Below are positions 1 to 9,026 of a stretch of 64,000 nt of DNA, one piece after another. This DNA comes from Bacteroidia bacterium (GTDB lineage: Bacteria; Bacteroidota; Bacteroidia; Bacteroidales; F082): contig JAJTAY010000033.1 in the NCBI GenBank assembly GCA_021287165.1, positions 124,001 to 188,000 on the forward strand, written 5' to 3'. The stretch's first letter is position 1; each line of letters opens with the position of its first letter. The position numbers and the translations under genes are program-made. A model generated the notes under the pieces. The model saw nothing but the letters and a program-made list of their open reading frames with translations. It did not search any database and was not told the DNA's origin.

Positions 1-921
1 AGCTTTGCACGCATATTAGCCGAAGCCGACCATGCCCATTTTGTGCTGGAGATCAGCAGTTTTCAGCTCGATGGCATTAAAACTTTCAGGCCCGACATCG
101 CCATTCTGCTCAACATTACTCCCGATCATCTGGACCGCTATGGATACAGTTTCGAGAATTACGCCCAATCCAAGATGCGGATCGCTATGAATCAGAAGGA
201 AGACGACTACCTCATTTACTATTACGACGATCCGGAAACGCGTCGGAGGGTGGAAAGCTCCGAAAGCAAAGCTAAACGCATACCCTTCTCCACCGAAGGC
301 AATTTGTTCGCCGAAGGAGGCTACTTAACCGGAAATCATTTTGTTATCAATACCAATCAAGATTTGTTCACCATGACCATCGAAGAACTTGCCCTTCAGG
401 GAAAACACAATGCAGCCAATTCGCTGGCAGCGGGAATTGCTTCAAGGCTTATCCAGATCAGAAAGGAAAGCCTCAAGCAAAGCCTGTCGAACTATCAAAA
501 CGTGCCGCACAGGCTCGAGTTTGTTGCCAACGTTCATGGCGTGACCTACATCAACGACTCGAAAGCAACCAATGTGAACTCCACATGGTATGCTTTGGAA
601 AGTTTCCAGCGTCCGGTGGTGTGGATTGCCGGCGGTCAGGACAAAGGCAACGACTACGGTCAATTGGCCTCTTTGGTGAGGCAGCGTGTGAGGGCAATGA
701 TATGTATTGGGGCCGACAATACCAAGCTGCTCAATGCTTTTGGCGAAATCGTTTCCCGAATTCTTACTGCCGAAACTGTTGAGCAGGCAGTAACAATGGC
801 TTCGCTCATCGCGGTGAAAGATGATGTTGTATTGCTTTCGCCGGCTTGTGCCAGCTTCGATCGCTATCAGAACTACGAAGAGCGGGGCGACCGTTTTAAA
901 GCCGCTGTAAAAGCCTTATAA
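1..921 (+). CDS. murD: UDP-N-acetylmuramoylalanine--D-glutamate ligase (5' truncated by window)
   Basis: Cytoplasmic peptidoglycan precursor synthesis: adds D-Glu to UDP-MurNAc-L-Ala using ATP. The frame is open from base 1 and reads SFARILAEADHAHFVLEISS before the first GTG at 43, so the true start lies outside the window and only the central and C-terminal domains are seen. Family motifs are EISSFQLD, NITPDHLDRYG, GKHNAANSLAA, INDSKATN and AGGQDKGNDY, all typical of MurD. It is followed 11 nt later by ftsW, the usual Bacteroidota order. Identification is firm; the N-terminal domain and ATP-binding P-loop are off-window. Confidence 0.95.
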   Translation, partial: SFARILAEADHAHFVLEISSFQLDGIKTFRPDIAILLNITPDHLDRYGYSFENYAQSKMRIAMNQKEDDYLIYYYDDPETRRRVESSESKAKRIPFSTEGNLFAEGGYLTGNHFVINTNQDLFTMTIEELALQGKHNAANSLAAGIASRLIQIRKESLKQSLSNYQNVPHRLEFVANVHGVTYINDSKATNVNSTWYALESFQRPVVWIAGGQDKGNDYGQLASLVRQRVRAMICIGADNTKLLNAFGEIVSRILTAETVEQAVTMASLIAVKDDVVLLSPACASFDRYQNYEERGDRFKAAVKAL

Positions 922-932
922 ACTGAAAGAAG

Positions 933-2123
933 ATGTTGGCCAGAAGCATAAAAGGAGATAAAATCATTTGGGCCATTGTGGTGCTGTTGTCGGTATTCTC
1001 ACTGCTTGCCGTATACAGCTCCACCGGCACACTTGCCTATAAAAATCAGGGCGGTAATACGGAGTATTATATGATGAAACACCTGATTATCCTTTTGGTT
1101 GGATTGGTGTTGATGTATCTGGCGCACAAAATAAAATACGTTTACTATTCTCCCCTTTTCGCCGCAGCACTTTGGATCAGCATTCCACTGCTTGCGCTGA
1201 CGTTGATATTTGGCCTCGACCTCAACGATGCAAAACGCGTTTTACCCCTGCCATTCAACCTAACATTCCAAACGAGCGATCTGGCCAAACTCACCCTGAT
1301 TATTTATCTGGCGCGATTACTCACCAAAAAGCAGGACACCATCAAAGACTTCCGCACAGCTTTTGTGCCGCTAATACTCCCGGTGCTCGCAGTAGTATTC
1401 CTGATCATGCCGGCCAACCTTTCCACAGCGCTTATGCTGTTTACCACCAGTCTGGTTTTGCTGTTCATTGGAGGTGTTGACTTCAAATATATTGCAGCCC
1501 TGGTGGTTTCAGGCATAGTTGCCTTTGCGCTGTTTGTCCTTATCGTTCTTCAACTACCTGAAAATCAGCAAGGAAGAATGGAGACTTGGAAGAACCGCAT
1601 TGAAAACCATATCAAAGACGAAGGCGACAGCTATCAGGTGGAGCAAGCCAAAATTGCCGTGGCAACAGGTGGTCTTTTAGGCAAAGGACCGGGCAACAGC
1701 ACCCAGCGAAACTTTCTGCCTCACCCCTATTCGGATTTTATTTATTCAATCATCATCGAAGAGTATGGATACCTTGGCGGGGTTTTCGTGCTGTTGCTCT
1801 ACGTCATTTTGTTGCACAGGGCTGTAGTAATCGTTACAAAAATCCCCCAGACGTTCGGGGCATTCCTGACCATTGGCGTAGCATTCAGCCTCGTTTTGCA
1901 GGCCATGATCAACATGGCGGTAAATGTGGATGTGCTTCCGGTAACAGGTCAACCGCTCCCGCTTGTGAGTATGGGAGGAACTTCGATCTGGTTCACCAGT
2001 CTTTCGATCGGCATTATTTTAAGTGTGAGCAAGGAAGTGGAGCGAAAAGAAAAAAATAACCAACAAACAGAAACGACGGAGATTACTGCGGATGACAAAG
2101 CGCCCGAAGCACATACTGATTAG
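933..2123 (+). CDS. ftsW: FtsW/RodA/SpoVE-family septal peptidoglycan polymerase
   Basis: Integral inner-membrane SEDS protein, expected to polymerise lipid II at the division septum with its partner penicillin-binding protein. The 396-residue product has about ten hydrophobic segments and SEDS motifs such as GGLLGKGPGNSTQRNFLPHPYSDFIYS and, near the C-terminus, LPLVSMGGTS. FtsW rather than RodA is chosen because it sits between murD and murG. The hydrophilic tail (about residues 365-396, rich in Lys, Glu and Thr) is encoded across the start of murG, with which the gene overlaps by 32 nt. The ATG at 933 follows a purine-rich stretch and leaves only 11 nt after murD. Confidence 0.93.
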   Translation: MLARSIKGDKIIWAIVVLLSVFSLLAVYSSTGTLAYKNQGGNTEYYMMKHLIILLVGLVLMYLAHKIKYVYYSPLFAAALWISIPLLALTLIFGLDLNDAKRVLPLPFNLTFQTSDLAKLTLIIYLARLLTKKQDTIKDFRTAFVPLILPVLAVVFLIMPANLSTALMLFTTSLVLLFIGGVDFKYIAALVVSGIVAFALFVLIVLQLPENQQGRMETWKNRIENHIKDEGDSYQVEQAKIAVATGGLLGKGPGNSTQRNFLPHPYSDFIYSIIIEEYGYLGGVFVLLLYVILLHRAVVIVTKIPQTFGAFLTIGVAFSLVLQAMINMAVNVDVLPVTGQPLPLVSMGGTSIWFTSLSIGIILSVSKEVERKEKNNQQTETTEITADDKAPEAHTD

Positions 2124-3201
2124 CGGAGGAGGCACCGGCGGCCATATCTTTCCGGCAGTGGCAATTGCCGACGGCCTGAAGGAGCGTTTGCCCGACGCAA
2201 AGATTCTGTTTGTCGGGGCGAAAGGCCGTATGGAAATGAAACGCGTTCCCGAAGCAGGTTATCCTATCGAAGGATTATGGATTAGCGGCATTCAGCGTTC
2301 GCTAAGCAAAAAAAACCTGGCATTTCCTTTCAAACTGATATCGAGCCTGTTGAGGGCACGACGAATTGTGAAGCGCTTCAAACCCGATCTTGCAATAGGC
2401 GTAGGAGGTTATGCCAGCGGGCCGCTGTTGTGGGCTGCAACAAGGGCAGGAGTTCCCTCCCTGATTCAGGAACAGAATTCATATCCAGGTATAACCAACC
2501 GATTGTTAGCCAATAAGGTGCAATGCATCTGCGTTGCATTCGAAGGCATGGAAAAATGGTTCCCCGCAGGGAAAACCATACTTACAGGTAATCCGTTAAG
2601 ACCCAAAGCCATTGATATAGCCGGCAAACGCGACGAGGCGCTTTCCTACTTCGGTCTGGAGGGCACAAAACCTGTTGTGCTCATTACCGGAGGAAGTCAG
2701 GGAGCTCGCTCCATCAACAATGCTATTCTTGCAGGATTGGATGTGCTGACCGGGTCGGGCACACAACTTATCTGGCAATGCGGTGAGGCCTTCTACACTA
2801 TTGCTAAAGAGGCAATTACGAAAAGAAACTATGCCAATCTTCACCTAACATCATTCATAAGCCGTATGGATCTGGCTTATGCCGCTGCCGATCTTGTTGT
2901 GGCGCGCGCAGGAGCGATGACTGTTGCCGAATTGGCAGCCACAGCCAAACCGGCTATACTTGTACCACTGCCCACCGCTGCCGAAGATCACCAAACCAGT
3001 AATGCGCGTAAGCTGGAAGAAGCCGGTGCAGCGATCCTTCAGCCCGACAATTTGGCCAAGGAACAGTTGATCAGCGCTATCATAACACTTGCCAATGATG
3101 CTGAAAGACGAAAAACGATGAGCCAGAATGTTAGCAGGTTTGCTCGTATCGACGCCACACAACGCATTGTAGATGAAGCACTAAAACTTATGAAAGCATG
3201 A
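2092..3201 (+). CDS. murG: UDP-N-acetylglucosamine--N-acetylmuramyl-(pentapeptide) pyrophosphoryl-undecaprenol GlcNAc transferase
   Basis: Membrane-associated GT28 enzyme that converts lipid I to lipid II. The N-terminus reads ILISGGGTGGHIFPAVAIAD, the diagnostic glycine-rich loop, which fixes the ATG at 2092 even though it lies 32 nt inside ftsW. Other family motifs are GVGGYASGPLL, LIQEQNSYPG, ITGGSQGARSIN and the donor-binding stretch ARAGAMTVAELAA. At 369 residues it is of normal length. It ends with a 4-nt ATGA overlap with murC, so translational coupling is likely. Confidence 0.96.
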   Translation: MTKRPKHILISGGGTGGHIFPAVAIADGLKERLPDAKILFVGAKGRMEMKRVPEAGYPIEGLWISGIQRSLSKKNLAFPFKLISSLLRARRIVKRFKPDLAIGVGGYASGPLLWAATRAGVPSLIQEQNSYPGITNRLLANKVQCICVAFEGMEKWFPAGKTILTGNPLRPKAIDIAGKRDEALSYFGLEGTKPVVLITGGSQGARSINNAILAGLDVLTGSGTQLIWQCGEAFYTIAKEAITKRNYANLHLTSFISRMDLAYAAADLVVARAGAMTVAELAATAKPAILVPLPTAAEDHQTSNARKLEEAGAAILQPDNLAKEQLISAIITLANDAERRKTMSQNVSRFARIDATQRIVDEALKLMKA

Positions 3202-4544
3202 ACATCGGCAAAGGCGACATCGTGTATTTTCTGGGGATTGGCGGCATAGGCATGAGCGCACTGGCGCGGTATTTTAAAGCAGCCGGCGCTGAAATTTACG
3301 GCTATGATAAAACTCCCACAGCGCTTACAGAAAGTCTTGAGCAGGAAGGGATGCACATTCATTACGACGATCGTCCCGATCTCATCCCTGCCAAAATAGC
3401 GTTGATCGTTTACACGCCTGCCGTTCCTAAAACACTTAAAGAATTTGGTTTTCTTTCAGCCTCCGGAAGGCCTATGATGAAGCGTGCCGAGGTGCTGGGC
3501 GCCATCAGCAGGACTATTCCGACCATTGCCGTGGCCGGCACCCACGGCAAGACCACCGTTTCGTCGATGATTGCGCACATTCTTAAAGAAGCAGGCGTTT
3601 CATTCACCGCATTCATTGGCGGTATAGCCAACAATTTCGGAAGCAATCTGGTTTTAAATCCGTCCAGCGAATGGCTCGTGGTAGAGGCCGATGAATACGA
3701 CCGCAGCTTTCTTCAGCTTCATCCGCAAATATCGGTTGTAACCTCTATGGACCCCGACCACCTTGATATCTACGGCAGCAGGGAAGCGATGGAAGACACT
3801 TACCGGAGCTTTGCTGCCAAAATAAAGCAGGAGGGAACACTCATTCACAGACTTGGACTTCCCCTTGAAAAAACCAAAACCGATACGCTGACTTTTGCGC
3901 TTGAAAAAGTAGCTGATTTTTCGGCTCATGACATTCGTGTGGAAAACGACTGTTTCGAATTCTCGATGCAAACCCCGGACGGAATCTATACTACGCACAT
4001 CGTTGTACCAGGTCACCACAATGTGCTCAATGCGCTTGCAGCCACTGCCGCTTGCTATGCGGCTGGCGTTGAGCCCTTAGCCACCGCAGAAGCTTTGCCG
4101 CGATACAAAGGTGTATGGAGGCGCTTCGACATCATTGTCAGGCGGCCCGACTTCATCTACATCGACGATTACGCTCATCATCCCGAAGAGCTGAGGGCGG
4201 CCATCACCACTGCACGCAAGCTGAGACCCGGAAAGCACCTGACCGGCATCTTCCAGCCGCATCTCTACAGTCGGACACGCGATTTTATGGATGGTTTTGC
4301 GCAAAGCCTTGCCCTGGTTGACCGGTTGATTCTTCTCGACATTTACCCCGCACGTGAGCTTCCCATCGATGGCATTAGTTCATCCAAGCTGCTCGATAAG
4401 GTAGCGCTTAAAGACAAAATGTTGCTGAGCATGGATGAGGCTATCGATTTTGTTAGAACCCACCCAACTGATGTTCTGATGACCCTCGGCGCCGGCGACA
4501 TCGACAGGATGGTAGCACCCCTGAAAATCATGTTTGAAGGATGA
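3198..4544 (+). CDS. murC: UDP-N-acetylmuramate--L-alanine ligase
   Basis: First ligase of the stem peptide, adding L-Ala to UDP-MurNAc in the cytoplasm. It shows the N-terminal nucleotide-sugar loop FLGIGGIGMSALARYF, the ATP-binding P-loop AVAGTHGKTTVSSM (about residues 114-127), VVEADEYDRSFL, TSMDPDHLDIYG and the C-terminal DYAHHPEE, all MurC-specific. The length of 448 residues is usual. The start overlaps the murG stop and the end overlaps ftsQ by 4 nt. As is common in this phylum, neither murB nor ddl lies between murC and ftsQ. Confidence 0.96.
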   Translation: MNIGKGDIVYFLGIGGIGMSALARYFKAAGAEIYGYDKTPTALTESLEQEGMHIHYDDRPDLIPAKIALIVYTPAVPKTLKEFGFLSASGRPMMKRAEVLGAISRTIPTIAVAGTHGKTTVSSMIAHILKEAGVSFTAFIGGIANNFGSNLVLNPSSEWLVVEADEYDRSFLQLHPQISVVTSMDPDHLDIYGSREAMEDTYRSFAAKIKQEGTLIHRLGLPLEKTKTDTLTFALEKVADFSAHDIRVENDCFEFSMQTPDGIYTTHIVVPGHHNVLNALAATAACYAAGVEPLATAEALPRYKGVWRRFDIIVRRPDFIYIDDYAHHPEELRAAITTARKLRPGKHLTGIFQPHLYSRTRDFMDGFAQSLALVDRLILLDIYPARELPIDGISSSKLLDKVALKDKMLLSMDEAIDFVRTHPTDVLMTLGAGDIDRMVAPLKIMFEG

Positions 4545-5341
4545 AACGACTGATATTGAACATATTAACCTACCTCGTCTGGATTGCTACTGCTGCGGGC
4601 ATACCGTTGTTGTTAGGCTTTGCCCGGTCGGTTCATTATCAGCGCCCTGTAAGGCAAATCGAAGTAAAACCCCTCAATAAACACCTTGCCGATTTTGTGC
4701 CGGCCGACGATATCATCAGGGAAATACGCAATCAAAGTCCGGTGGTACTAAACCTCAATACACTGAACAACAGACTCATAGAAGCCACTCTTTCGAAAAA
4801 CCCCTACATCAGTAGCGCACAGGCCTATACCACGCTCGATCGGGTTCTTGTGATCCGGTTCTCGGAAAGAGTTCCTTTTATGCGGGTAATCGACATTAGC
4901 GGTCAATGGTATTATCTGGATTCGGCAGGTGTTATTTTTCCTGATATGCCCGAACGTCTTTTCCGGCTCCTTCCGGCAGTAGGTTACATACAAGTACCGG
5001 TAAAGCTTCCCGATTCTCAGATTGCACTTGCTACAGATACCCTCCACAATAAAACCTACGGCACCTTACTCCAGCTGGCTCAGCTTATCAACAAAGATGA
5101 ATTTACCCGTCTGCTCATCGATCATATTTATGTTGATGAGCAACAGCAGATTGAATTAATCCCGGTACTGGGCAGGGCGGGTATTGTGCTGGGCAACTCA
5201 TCCAACTTAGATAGGAAACTGGCCAATATTGCCGCTTTTTATAAGGCAAAAAGCACAACAGAGGAGTTTGGCCGCTATGCCCGGATCAATGCAAGTTTTG
5301 AAAACCAGATAGTATGCACAATAAAAAGGGACAGTATATGA
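4541..5341 (+). CDS. ftsQ: Cell division protein FtsQ/DivIB-like
   Basis: Bitopic membrane protein of the divisome, linking cytoplasmic ring proteins to septal wall synthesis. It has a short cytoplasmic N-terminus, one transmembrane helix at about residues 5-28 and a periplasmic part with a POTRA-like region (LNRLIEATLSKNPYISSAQAYTTLDRVLVIRFSER) followed by a WYYLDSAGVIFP segment typical of the FtsQ beta domain. Sequence conservation in this family is low, so the call rests on topology, these segments, and the position between murC and ftsA. It overlaps murC and ftsA by 4 nt each. Confidence 0.85.
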   Translation: MKRLILNILTYLVWIATAAGIPLLLGFARSVHYQRPVRQIEVKPLNKHLADFVPADDIIREIRNQSPVVLNLNTLNNRLIEATLSKNPYISSAQAYTTLDRVLVIRFSERVPFMRVIDISGQWYYLDSAGVIFPDMPERLFRLLPAVGYIQVPVKLPDSQIALATDTLHNKTYGTLLQLAQLINKDEFTRLLIDHIYVDEQQQIELIPVLGRAGIVLGNSSNLDRKLANIAAFYKAKSTTEEFGRYARINASFENQIVCTIKRDSI

Positions 5342-6648
5342 AAGCATCAGAAATCATCGTCGGCCTCGACATCGGAACTACTAAAATTGCCTGCATCGTG
5401 GGTAGGCGCAATGAGTACGGCAAGATCGAAATACTCGGCCATGGCAAGACCGAGTCGCTTGGGGTCAAGCGGGGCATGGTATCGAATATAGAAGATACCG
5501 TGCGCTCTATCAGCCATGCCGTCGAAGAAGCCTCTCAACGCTCGAAGGTCAACATCCGCAATGTGATAGTAGGCATTGCCGGTCAGCACATCAAGAGCCT
5601 TCAGCACAAAGGCAGCCTTATTCGCGAAAAACCGGAGGACGATATCAGCCGGGCCGAGGTGGACAAGCTCATCAACGATATGTACCGCCTGAATATGGCT
5701 GCCGGAGAGGAGATTATTGATGTTATTCCTCAGGAATTTATTGTCGACGGCGAACAGGGCATAAAGCAGCCTGTGGGCATGACCGGCAGCAAGCTTGAGG
5801 CCAACTTTCACGTGATTATCGGTCAGACCGCCGCTGCCAAAAACATTCTTAAATGCGTTGAGCGTGCCGGGCTGCACATGGCTGATCTTGTACTAGAGCC
5901 TATTGCATCGGCCGAAGCCGTGCTTAGTCAGGAAGAAAAGGAAGCCGGAGTTGTGCTGGTTGATATCGGCGGTGGCACCACCGATATCGCCATATTCCAC
6001 GACAACATTATTCGCCATACCGCGGTAATACCTTTTGGAGGCGACATCATCACCGAGGATATCCGTGAAGGCTGCTCCATAATCAAGCGGCATGCCGAGG
6101 AGGTAAAAGTCAAATTCGGCTCTGCCATGGCCAGCTTCACCCGCGACGACGAAGTCGTCTCCATTCCGGGTATCAGGGGTCGTCAGCCGCGCGAAATATC
6201 CTTCCGCAATCTGGCCTCCATCATACAGGCACGAATGGAAGAGATTTTCGAGCATGTGTATTACGAAATCAAGAACTCCGGTCTGGAAAGAAAACTCATT
6301 GCCGGCATCGTACTCACCGGTGGCGGTGCACAACTTAAGCATATCGACCAGCTCGCTTCTTTCATCACCGGCATGGAAGTAAAGATTGGTTATCCCAACG
6401 AACACCTTGCATCGACCACAACCGAGGAGCTGGCCAGTCCAATGTATTCCACTGGTATCGGTCTGGTTATCGAAGGCATAAAACGCTATGACTATGAAGA
6501 GGAAATGAAAAACATAACAGCCCCCAAGCGGAAAATGCAGGAAGATAAACCAGAGGTAACTGACGAAGAACCAAAGCCTGCACCGCCACGGCGCGATTCC
6601 TACCTCGAAAAAATCATCCGCTTGTTCGAGCGCGAAGCACAGGAATAA
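5338..6648 (+). CDS. ftsA: Cell division protein FtsA, actin-like FtsZ membrane tether
   Basis: Actin-fold ATPase that anchors FtsZ filaments to the membrane. The ATG at 5338 is preferred over an in-frame start 24 nt upstream because it places the phosphate-1 motif GLDIGTTKIACIVG at the N-terminus, gives the ATGA overlap with ftsQ that matches neighbouring junctions, and has AAAAGGG just upstream. That gives 436 residues. The phosphate-2 loop VLVDIGGGTTDIAIF and adenosine loop IVLTGGGAQL are present. After a charged, proline-containing linker the C-terminus (YLEKIIRLFEREAQE) looks like the amphipathic membrane-targeting helix. Confidence 0.95.
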   Translation: MKASEIIVGLDIGTTKIACIVGRRNEYGKIEILGHGKTESLGVKRGMVSNIEDTVRSISHAVEEASQRSKVNIRNVIVGIAGQHIKSLQHKGSLIREKPEDDISRAEVDKLINDMYRLNMAAGEEIIDVIPQEFIVDGEQGIKQPVGMTGSKLEANFHVIIGQTAAAKNILKCVERAGLHMADLVLEPIASAEAVLSQEEKEAGVVLVDIGGGTTDIAIFHDNIIRHTAVIPFGGDIITEDIREGCSIIKRHAEEVKVKFGSAMASFTRDDEVVSIPGIRGRQPREISFRNLASIIQARMEEIFEHVYYEIKNSGLERKLIAGIVLTGGGAQLKHIDQLASFITGMEVKIGYPNEHLASTTTEELASPMYSTGIGLVIEGIKRYDYEEEMKNITAPKRKMQEDKPEVTDEEPKPAPPRRDSYLEKIIRLFEREAQE

Positions 6649-6738
6649 ACATAGTTATTAACCGCATTCTGTTAGCAAATCATTATTGCGCAAAACAATA
6701 CCTAATCAACCAAGAAACTAATTTTAAATCGCGAAATC

Positions 6739-8394
6739 ATGCCAGAAATGTTGAAATTCGAGCACCCCAAGGAGCAGTCAAACATCATAAAAGTAATCGG
6801 TGTAGGCGGTGGCGGAAGCAATGCCGTAACGCATATGTACCGCCAAGGTATCAAAGGCGTGGACTTTGTGCTGTGCAACACTGATGCTCAGGCACTTGAT
6901 GTGAGTCCTGTGCCCAATAAAATCCATCTCGGAAAACGTCAGCTGGGCGCAGGCAATATCCCTTCGGTAGGCAGGGAGGCGGCCCTCGAAACCATGTCTG
7001 AAATACGCGACCTGCTCGAGCCGCACACCAAGATGCTCTTTATCACCGCGGGAATGGGCGGAGGCACCGGCACGGGCGCCGCTCCTGTAGTAGCCTCCGT
7101 GGCCAATGAGCTCGACATTCTTACCGTGGGCATTGTTACCCTTCCTTTCAGCTTCGAAGGGCGCAAACGCCGCCAGCAGGCTCTGGAAGGAATTGATGAG
7201 CTTCGCAAATACGTTGACACGCTGCTTATCATAAGCAACGACAAACTCCGCGAGGAATACGGAGATATGAAACTCACCGATGCCTTCAAAAAGGCAGACG
7301 ACGTGCTCACCATTGCCTCCAAGAGTATTGCCGAAATCATCACCGTTACCGGCTACATCAACGTTGATTTCGAGGACGTTAAAACCGTTATGAAGAACAG
7401 CGGTAAAGCGATCATGGGTTCGGCCCGGGCCGAAGGCGAAAACCGCGCCATCAAAGCCATCGAAGAAGCCATGCGCTCTCCCCTGCTCAACGACTCAAAT
7501 ATTGCAGGCGCCAAAAACATCCTTCTCTACATTACCTCTGGCAGCGAAGAAGTTACGCTTGACGAAGTACATGAAATTACCGATTATATCCAGAGTATTT
7601 GCGGCGATGCTGCCGAGGTTATCTGGGGTAATGGCGACGACGAAAATTTGGGTAAAAGCATTGCAATTACGATCATCGCCACCGGCTTCGACAGCGGCGA
7701 ACCGATATTGCCCGAGCAAAAAAGACATACGCGCGTGGTTGATATCAACGGCAATGAAATTACCAACCAGGCAAAACCTCAAAACACATTGGTATCAGCA
7801 GGACCTGCAGAAAACCGCACACCTGTGAGGCATATCCTCGAACCCGATATGCCTGTAGCCGATACCCGCAGCACAGAAACAGTGGCTCCGGCCGAAACAC
7901 CAAAGCAAAGCAACAAGGACATCATCATCCACCGGCTTTTTGACGATCCGGCTGAGTTGCCCGCTCAGGATTTTATAAGTATTGACAGCGAAGCATTTAG
8001 CTCACCTGAAGCCGAAGCAGAAGAACCCCTGACGATCAAGATTAAAGATGCAAGCGAACTTCCTCTCGAGGTTACCAACGATGACACCACGGTAAAAATT
8101 CGCGATGCGCAGCCTCAGGAAGTAATTTCGTTTAAGTTCGCCGACCCCGATTCCGAGCGTGCCGAGATAGAACGCAAATCGTCGGAAAGGCAGGCAAAGC
8201 TCAAAGCACGTTCGGCATTGCTTCGCACAAACGAAGGTATCGAGCAGCTTGAAAAACAACCGGCCTTTATGCGCAAAGGCATCAGCCTCGACGCAAGCGA
8301 AAACGAAACGCTCTCACGTTACAGCGTTAATAGCGAAGCAGGAAAGCTCAGCCTGCGTCAGGACAATCCATTCCTGCACGATAATGTTGACTAA
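6739..8394 (+). CDS. ftsZ: Cell division GTPase FtsZ
   Basis: Tubulin homologue that forms the division ring. The N-terminal GTPase part (about residues 1-330) has IKVIGVGGGGSNAV, the tubulin signature GMGGGTGTGAAPVVA and the T7-region sequence NVDFEDVKTVM. The protein is long (551 residues) because of a disordered acidic linker of about 180 residues. It ends in a conserved C-terminal peptide RYSVNSEAGKLSLRQDNPFL then HDNVD, the form known in Bacteroidota and used to bind FtsA. The 90-nt gap after ftsA suggests a separate ribosome-entry region or a weak promoter, but I see no clear -7 box there. Confidence 0.97.
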   Translation: MPEMLKFEHPKEQSNIIKVIGVGGGGSNAVTHMYRQGIKGVDFVLCNTDAQALDVSPVPNKIHLGKRQLGAGNIPSVGREAALETMSEIRDLLEPHTKMLFITAGMGGGTGTGAAPVVASVANELDILTVGIVTLPFSFEGRKRRQQALEGIDELRKYVDTLLIISNDKLREEYGDMKLTDAFKKADDVLTIASKSIAEIITVTGYINVDFEDVKTVMKNSGKAIMGSARAEGENRAIKAIEEAMRSPLLNDSNIAGAKNILLYITSGSEEVTLDEVHEITDYIQSICGDAAEVIWGNGDDENLGKSIAITIIATGFDSGEPILPEQKRHTRVVDINGNEITNQAKPQNTLVSAGPAENRTPVRHILEPDMPVADTRSTETVAPAETPKQSNKDIIIHRLFDDPAELPAQDFISIDSEAFSSPEAEAEEPLTIKIKDASELPLEVTNDDTTVKIRDAQPQEVISFKFADPDSERAEIERKSSERQAKLKARSALLRTNEGIEQLEKQPAFMRKGISLDASENETLSRYSVNSEAGKLSLRQDNPFLHDNVD

Positions 8395-8405
8395 TTGATG
8401 TGCTG

Positions 8406-8858
8406 ATGGAACTGGAAAAGAAAATCAACAACGACATCAAGCAGGCCATGCTCAGCAAGGACAGCCGAAAACTGGCTGCCCTGCGGGCTATCAAGGCTGC
8501 CCTGCTGCTCGAAAAGACCGGAAAGGACGTGACTGCAGGTGTTATTCCTGATGAAGTCGAGCTGAAAATGCTTCAAAAACTCGTCAAACAGCGTCGCGAA
8601 GCAGCTGCTATCTACGTTCAGCAGAACCGCCCCGATCTGGCCGAGGAAGAAACTTATCAGGCCACAATCATCGAAGCCTATTTGCCAGCAAAGCTTTCGG
8701 AAGAAGAGCTGCGCAATATGATCGCCGAGGCTATAAAAACCACTGGGGCATCGGGTATCAAGGAGATGGGCAAGGTGATGGGGCTGGTGAGCAAGCAGGT
8801 AGCCGGACGGGCCGACAACAGCCTGATTGCAACCCTTGTAAAAGAAATGCTGTCTTAA
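8406..8858 (+). CDS. GatB/YqeY domain protein
   Basis: A 150-residue soluble protein of the YqeY family, which resembles the tail domain of the GatB amidotransferase subunit; its exact role is unknown, though a tRNA-related function is assumed from that similarity. The pattern LEKKINNDIKQAMLSKD, a central KLVKQRREAA segment and a C-terminal GIKEMGKVMGLV are family hallmarks. The ATG at 8406 is preferred to a GTG at 8400. It starts 11 nt after ftsZ, so it is probably co-transcribed with the division cluster and marks its 3' end in front of a terminator. Confidence 0.88.
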   Translation: MELEKKINNDIKQAMLSKDSRKLAALRAIKAALLLEKTGKDVTAGVIPDEVELKMLQKLVKQRREAAAIYVQQNRPDLAEEETYQATIIEAYLPAKLSEEELRNMIAEAIKTTGASGIKEMGKVMGLVSKQVAGRADNSLIATLVKEMLS

Positions 8859-8861
8859 GCT

Positions 8862-8943
8862 GACCAATAATTATTTGGTCATGAATATCCCGGGGGTGGA
8901 TATTCCTAATCGCCGGAACGTAAATGTTCCGGCATTTTTTTTT
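8862..8943 (+). terminator. Three consecutive hairpins, the last an intrinsic terminator
   Basis: Directly after the YqeY gene come three perfect stems: GACCAA/TTGGTC (8862-8867 and 8875-8880), GAATATCC/GGATATTC (8883-8890 and 8898-8905, loop CGGGGGT) and GCCGGAAC/GTTCCGGC (8912-8919 and 8926-8933). The third is followed by a run of T at 8935-8943 and is a good rho-independent terminator for the division cluster. The first two are not needed for termination. Confidence 0.85.
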
Positions 8944-8979
8944 GCAAATAATCTTTGCAGTTGCTGCCGGGATCAAATA

Positions 8980-9008
8980 AATAAGCCCGGCTTTTGACCG
9001 GGCTTATT
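8980..9008 (-). terminator. Intrinsic terminator of the rplM-rpsI-rpsB-tsf operon
   Basis: An 11-bp perfect stem AATAAGCCCGG/CCGGGCTTATT with a 7-nt loop lies 18 nt beyond the tsf stop. On the minus strand it runs into TTATTTATTT. It sits back to back with the plus-strand terminator of the division cluster. Confidence 0.85.
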
Positions 9009-9026
9009 CTGTAATTTTACAGGCTT

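Noticed and set aside
2092..2123. ftsW-murG 32-nt overlap as a possible frameshift
   Set aside because: Both reading frames keep conserved ends; murG needs this start for its GGGTGGH loop, so the overlap is real and ordinary.
5893..6405. 170-codon minus-strand frame opposite ftsA
   Set aside because: Antisense to a conserved gene; composition atypical of protein.
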